DNA from: JAAFHB01 sp037128295
GTDB lineage: Bacteria; Bacteroidota; Bacteroidia; Bacteroidales; Prolixibacteraceae
Direction: 5' to 3'
Assembly (NCBI GenBank): GCA_037128295.1
Contig: JBAXWR010000004.1
Location: 1 to 64,000, forward strand
Length of the DNA: 64,000 nt
In this document: piece after piece, positions 63,888 through 64,000 of the stretch
Numbering within the stretch: the first letter of the stretch is position 1
Layout of the letters: each line of letters opens with the position of its first letter
Notes under the pieces: generated by a model
Databases searched by the model: none
What the model was told of the DNA's origin: nothing
The model's input: only the letters and a program-made list of their open reading frames with translations
Program-made: the position numbers and the translations under genes

Positions 63888-64000
63888 ATGATTCAATATA
63901 CTAAACTATTACATCATATTATTGAGAATGGGAACCTAAGGGAGGACCGGACCGGAACGGGAACAAAAAGTGTATTTGGTTACCAGATGCGCTTTAATCT
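63888..64000 (+). CDS. thyA: Thymidylate synthase ThyA, N-terminal part (runs off the right edge)
   Basis: The ATG at 63888 opens MIQYTKLLHHIIENGN, followed by LREDRTGTGTKSVFGYQMRF, the conserved N-terminus of ThyA with the folate/dUMP-phosphate-binding DRTGTGT segment. Converts dUMP to dTMP with methylene-tetrahydrofolate. A TATTTTTG -7 box at 63871-63878 would give an almost leaderless transcript. Confidence 0.93.
   Translation, partial: MIQYTKLLHHIIENGNLREDRTGTGTKSVFGYQMRFN

Overview
The window looks like a chromosomal segment of a Bacteroidota bacterium, probably near the Marinilabiliales/Prolixibacteraceae. The evidence is a SusC/SusD pair, a Bacteroidota-type division cluster, -7 promoter boxes of the TAnnTTTG type, almost no Shine-Dalgarno sites, and TPR histidine kinases. 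No rRNA, tRNA, CRISPR array or intact transposon was seen. All assignments come from reading the sequence; no searches were run.

Layout. 1-13154 (minus): division/cell-wall cluster mraZ-rsmH-ftsL-ftsI-murE-mraY-murD-ftsW-murG-murC-ftsQ-ftsA, with ftsA running off the left edge and carrying an in-frame TGA. 13456-17673: lipid genes, namely glsA/glsB-like acyltransferases (plus) and a metallophosphoesterase plus glycosyltransferase (minus) that resemble the PlcP/Agt lipid-remodelling pair. 17715-17951: back-to-back Pho-box-like promoters, one driving a candidate small RNA. 17950-19362: GH1 beta-glucosidase. 19571-26038 (minus): four-gene operon of beta-propeller, TonB receptor, beta-helix lipoprotein and acid-phosphatase-like enzyme. 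26324-32073: response regulator and two sensor kinases. 32326-38776: phosphonate catabolism (phnX, phnW, a PbfA-like lyase, an organophosphate-type MFS transporter, a saccharopine-dehydrogenase-like enzyme). 38846-44255: secreted protein, SusC and SusD, closed by a strong terminator. 44353-45055: two DUF1508 proteins. 46043-47077: PiT phosphate transporter. 47366-64000: mixed housekeeping and accessory genes (SdpR/SdpI, orphan antitoxin, LtaS-like sulfatase, acyl-CoA ligase, DUF2339 protein, M3 peptidase, NYN protein, bifunctional nuclease, start of thyA), including decayed mscS and radical-SAM genes.

Main observation. Direct repeats close to TGTNAC, exactly 11 bp apart and usually four in a row, stand upstream of the PlcP-like gene, the candidate small RNA, the TonB/phosphatase operon and response regulator (shared region), a hybrid kinase, the phosphonate operon, the PbfA-like gene and the PiT transporter. 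In four cases a -7-like box begins 11 nt after the first base past the last repeat's final position, i.e. with exactly 10 nt between. This resembles the enterobacterial Pho box in layout and ties most of 13-47 kb into a probable phosphate-starvation island: remodelling to phosphate-free lipids, scavenging of organic P and phosphonates across the outer membrane, Pi uptake, and a possible Pho-controlled small RNA.

Several genes look damaged: ftsA (nonsense codon), a PHP phosphoesterase (two internal in-frame losses), mscS (frameshift and loss of the beta domain) and a radical SAM/nucleotidyltransferase remnant. CTGGCAR heptamer clusters recur in intergenic DNA close behind gene ends.
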